A DNA stretch of 64,000 nt from Calothrix sp. NIES-4105 (GTDB lineage: Bacteria > Cyanobacteriota > Cyanobacteriia > Cyanobacteriales > Nostocaceae). The stretch covers positions 1,677,470 through 1,741,469 of the forward strand of contig NZ_AP018290.1 of assembly GCF_002368415.1 (NCBI RefSeq), in the 5' to 3' direction. A program made the translations under genes and the position numbers. A model generated the notes under the pieces. The model ran no database searches and was not told the DNA's origin. It saw nothing but the letters and a program-made list of their open reading frames with translations. This document shows, piece after piece, positions 62,731 to 64,000 of the stretch (its first letter is position 1; each line of letters opens with the position of its first letter).

Positions 62731-64000
62731 TCGCACTTATAGCATATTTGTACTGAAATGTTTTCGACATGGGTGACCAGCTTAGGGCTGCGCCACACCT
62801 TCGCGTTTTCATTAGTGTACTTATTAATACTTGTATACAAAACTTCATATAGTTTATATTAATTGCTAAATAGTTAAATAGTTTAATATTTTTAATGAAT
62901 CTACTTTAAGTATTATTCCTTAGACAAAGTAATATTTTTTATATGTAGTTTTGACAAAGGCGAATGTGCGATTCAGCTTGAGTTGATCTAACGAAACCGC
63001 ATTACAGCCAAGAGCATCTTAAAAATTTAGCATCACATCTGCGTATTATCAACGATAAATAGAGCCGGGAACTTTCCTGTAAAAACTTCAATTATACAGA
63101 GTGAAAGCAGGTAAAACAGTAAAAGCATGATAAGTTTGAACGAATTAGAGTCTAAAACTAATGTATTTTTTTATACATTAACTTCAATGTAAATTTTTTA
63201 TAAAGAGTAAAAATAAGCTGGACTGTGTTGGAGAAAATAAATATATTTTTTGTGTAAAAAGGTTCCATAAAATAAATATGAATGTTATTATTTCATTGTT
63301 AAGATATCTACCAGGGCGAGGAAAGTTCAATGAAAAGCTGTCATAGTCATAATTCAGTATTGGTATGCGTTAGAATTCTTAGCTAATGGTGTACTGTAAG
63401 CTCTTCACTGTTATCTATGATACAAGAAATATAATTTGTGGATATATGCTGTCAGGCGAACCAGGTAAAAAATTAAGCACCCTACCCTGGTTTATTAAGC
63501 GCTTGTAAATTTCTACAATTGGCTACTGTAATAGAAACAAAGTTATATTGGTCAACTATTAGTCAAAGACTTAAGCACAAAAACGGAGTCTCTAGGAGAA
63601 ATCGTTGATTGAAAGAGACATGAATGTAAAAACTACGTCTTTAACAAGTCAACAACTAGTCAACTAAATCATCTACTATCATCTTATAAATAAATTTATA
63701 TTCAGGGTTTGGACTTTGAAGGTCTTTTCGATGTCAGTTTCTCCAACTTATATCTTTCACTAAGTGAATAGTTGCAATTAATATTGCTAAGTATTTGTAG
63801 ATTTATCAGTTGCGCTCCTACGGGTGTGCGTGTTGTAAAGCCTATGCTAACAGCACAAGTTCTCGCTTTAGACGAGTAAATCGTAGCTGTGATTTTTTTA
63901 CTAAACATTAGCTACTATGTAGTTTGTACTCAGAGGTGCAAAATATCAGCCAACGTAATTTATTATTTTGCGTCTATCTACGAAGGAGGTCGAGCTTGCA
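62731..64000. other. Gene-free right end
   Basis: About 1.27 kb of AT-rich DNA without a convincing coding frame on either strand. It contains the NtcA-like site above. At the very end there is a good ribosome site (GGAGG, 63985-63989) six bases before a TTG (63996), so a gene may begin at the window edge. No tRNA, rRNA or repeat of the families above was recognised. Confidence 0.45.
62817..62830. promoter_or_regulatory. Possible NtcA site GTA-N8-TAC
   Basis: GTACTTATTAATAC matches the GTAN8TAC consensus of NtcA, the cyanobacterial nitrogen regulator; TATATT at 62855-62860 lies 24 bp further, near the usual -10 spacing (about 22-23). No gene follows within the window, so relevance is uncertain. 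Confidence 0.35.

Noticed and set aside
63313..63330. GCGAGGAAAGTTC resembles the conserved P4 region of RNase P RNA
   Set aside because: One mismatch to the core and no other RNase P helices or the distal ACAGAAA-type element nearby.
63702..63908. 68-codon minus-strand frame with TTRTPVGAQLINLQ
   Set aside because: No ribosome site, no recognisable family and AT-rich random-like composition; treated as non-coding.
63981..64000. AAGGAGGT near the edge as the reverse complement of a 16S rRNA 3' end
   Set aside because: Flanking bases do not match the conserved rRNA end; more likely a ribosome-binding site.

Overview
The window looks like chromosomal DNA of a filamentous, probably heterocyst-type cyanobacterium. 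The evidence is ferrochelatase with a chlorophyll-binding-like tail, hybrid histidine kinases with many PAS domains, CHASE2 and AAA-like (AAA_35) proteins, a CYP110-like P450, DUF2808, DUF4126 and DUF928-type proteins, and short tandem heptamer repeats. GC content is low, roughly 40% by eye. The usual cyanobacterial palindrome HIP1 (GCGATCGC) was seen only once, whereas GGCGCC occurs about 110 times by hand count (about 4 expected). It appears to fill the HIP role in this strain.

Layout. 1-5.1 kb: edge of an anthranilate-synthase-like gene, a Ser/Thr kinase, an ECF-transporter T component, der and a metallophosphoesterase. 5.2-14.2 kb: accessory region with two uncharacterised minus-strand genes, a decayed acetyltransferase, a small unknown ORF, a giant SNF2-family ATPase, and an AbiEi/AbiEii type IV toxin-antitoxin pair preceded by a VapB-like small protein. 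14.7-19.7 kb: a 1676-residue secreted RTX nuclease. 19.8-24 kb: a sigma factor fused to a ClpX-type zinc finger, a decayed excisionase-like gene and a hybrid kinase. 24.4-30.6 kb: AAA-CHASE2 and HTH-AAA-GGDEF proteins and a broken paralogue of the latter. 30.7-35.3 kb: dinB, a frameshifted lemA, an M48 protease with a stop at codon 5 of its likely original frame, and an outer-membrane protein.

35.4-39.4 kb: a DUF411 protein, a decayed DNA-glycosylase-like gene and a NACHT NTPase next to a trypsin-like protease, which resembles an NTP-dependent conflict system. 39.5-48.7 kb: a cyclic-peptide-type ABC exporter, a TetR regulator with a clear operator, an unknown protein, a P450 and a double hybrid kinase whose linker is built from repeats. 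49-62.6 kb: mostly housekeeping (purB, hemH, hemD, a 2-hydroxyacid dehydrogenase, dps, sdhA) plus small membrane proteins. The last 1.4 kb holds no convincing gene.

Two themes run through the window. First, at least seven families of short dispersed palindromic or tandem repeats lie between genes and sometimes inside them; they supply stop codons, a kinase linker and terminators. Second, many genes are decaying: acetyltransferase, excisionase, AAA-GGDEF, lemA, M48 start, glycosylase-like and a DUF6887-like gene. No tRNA, rRNA, CRISPR array or complete insertion sequence was recognised.
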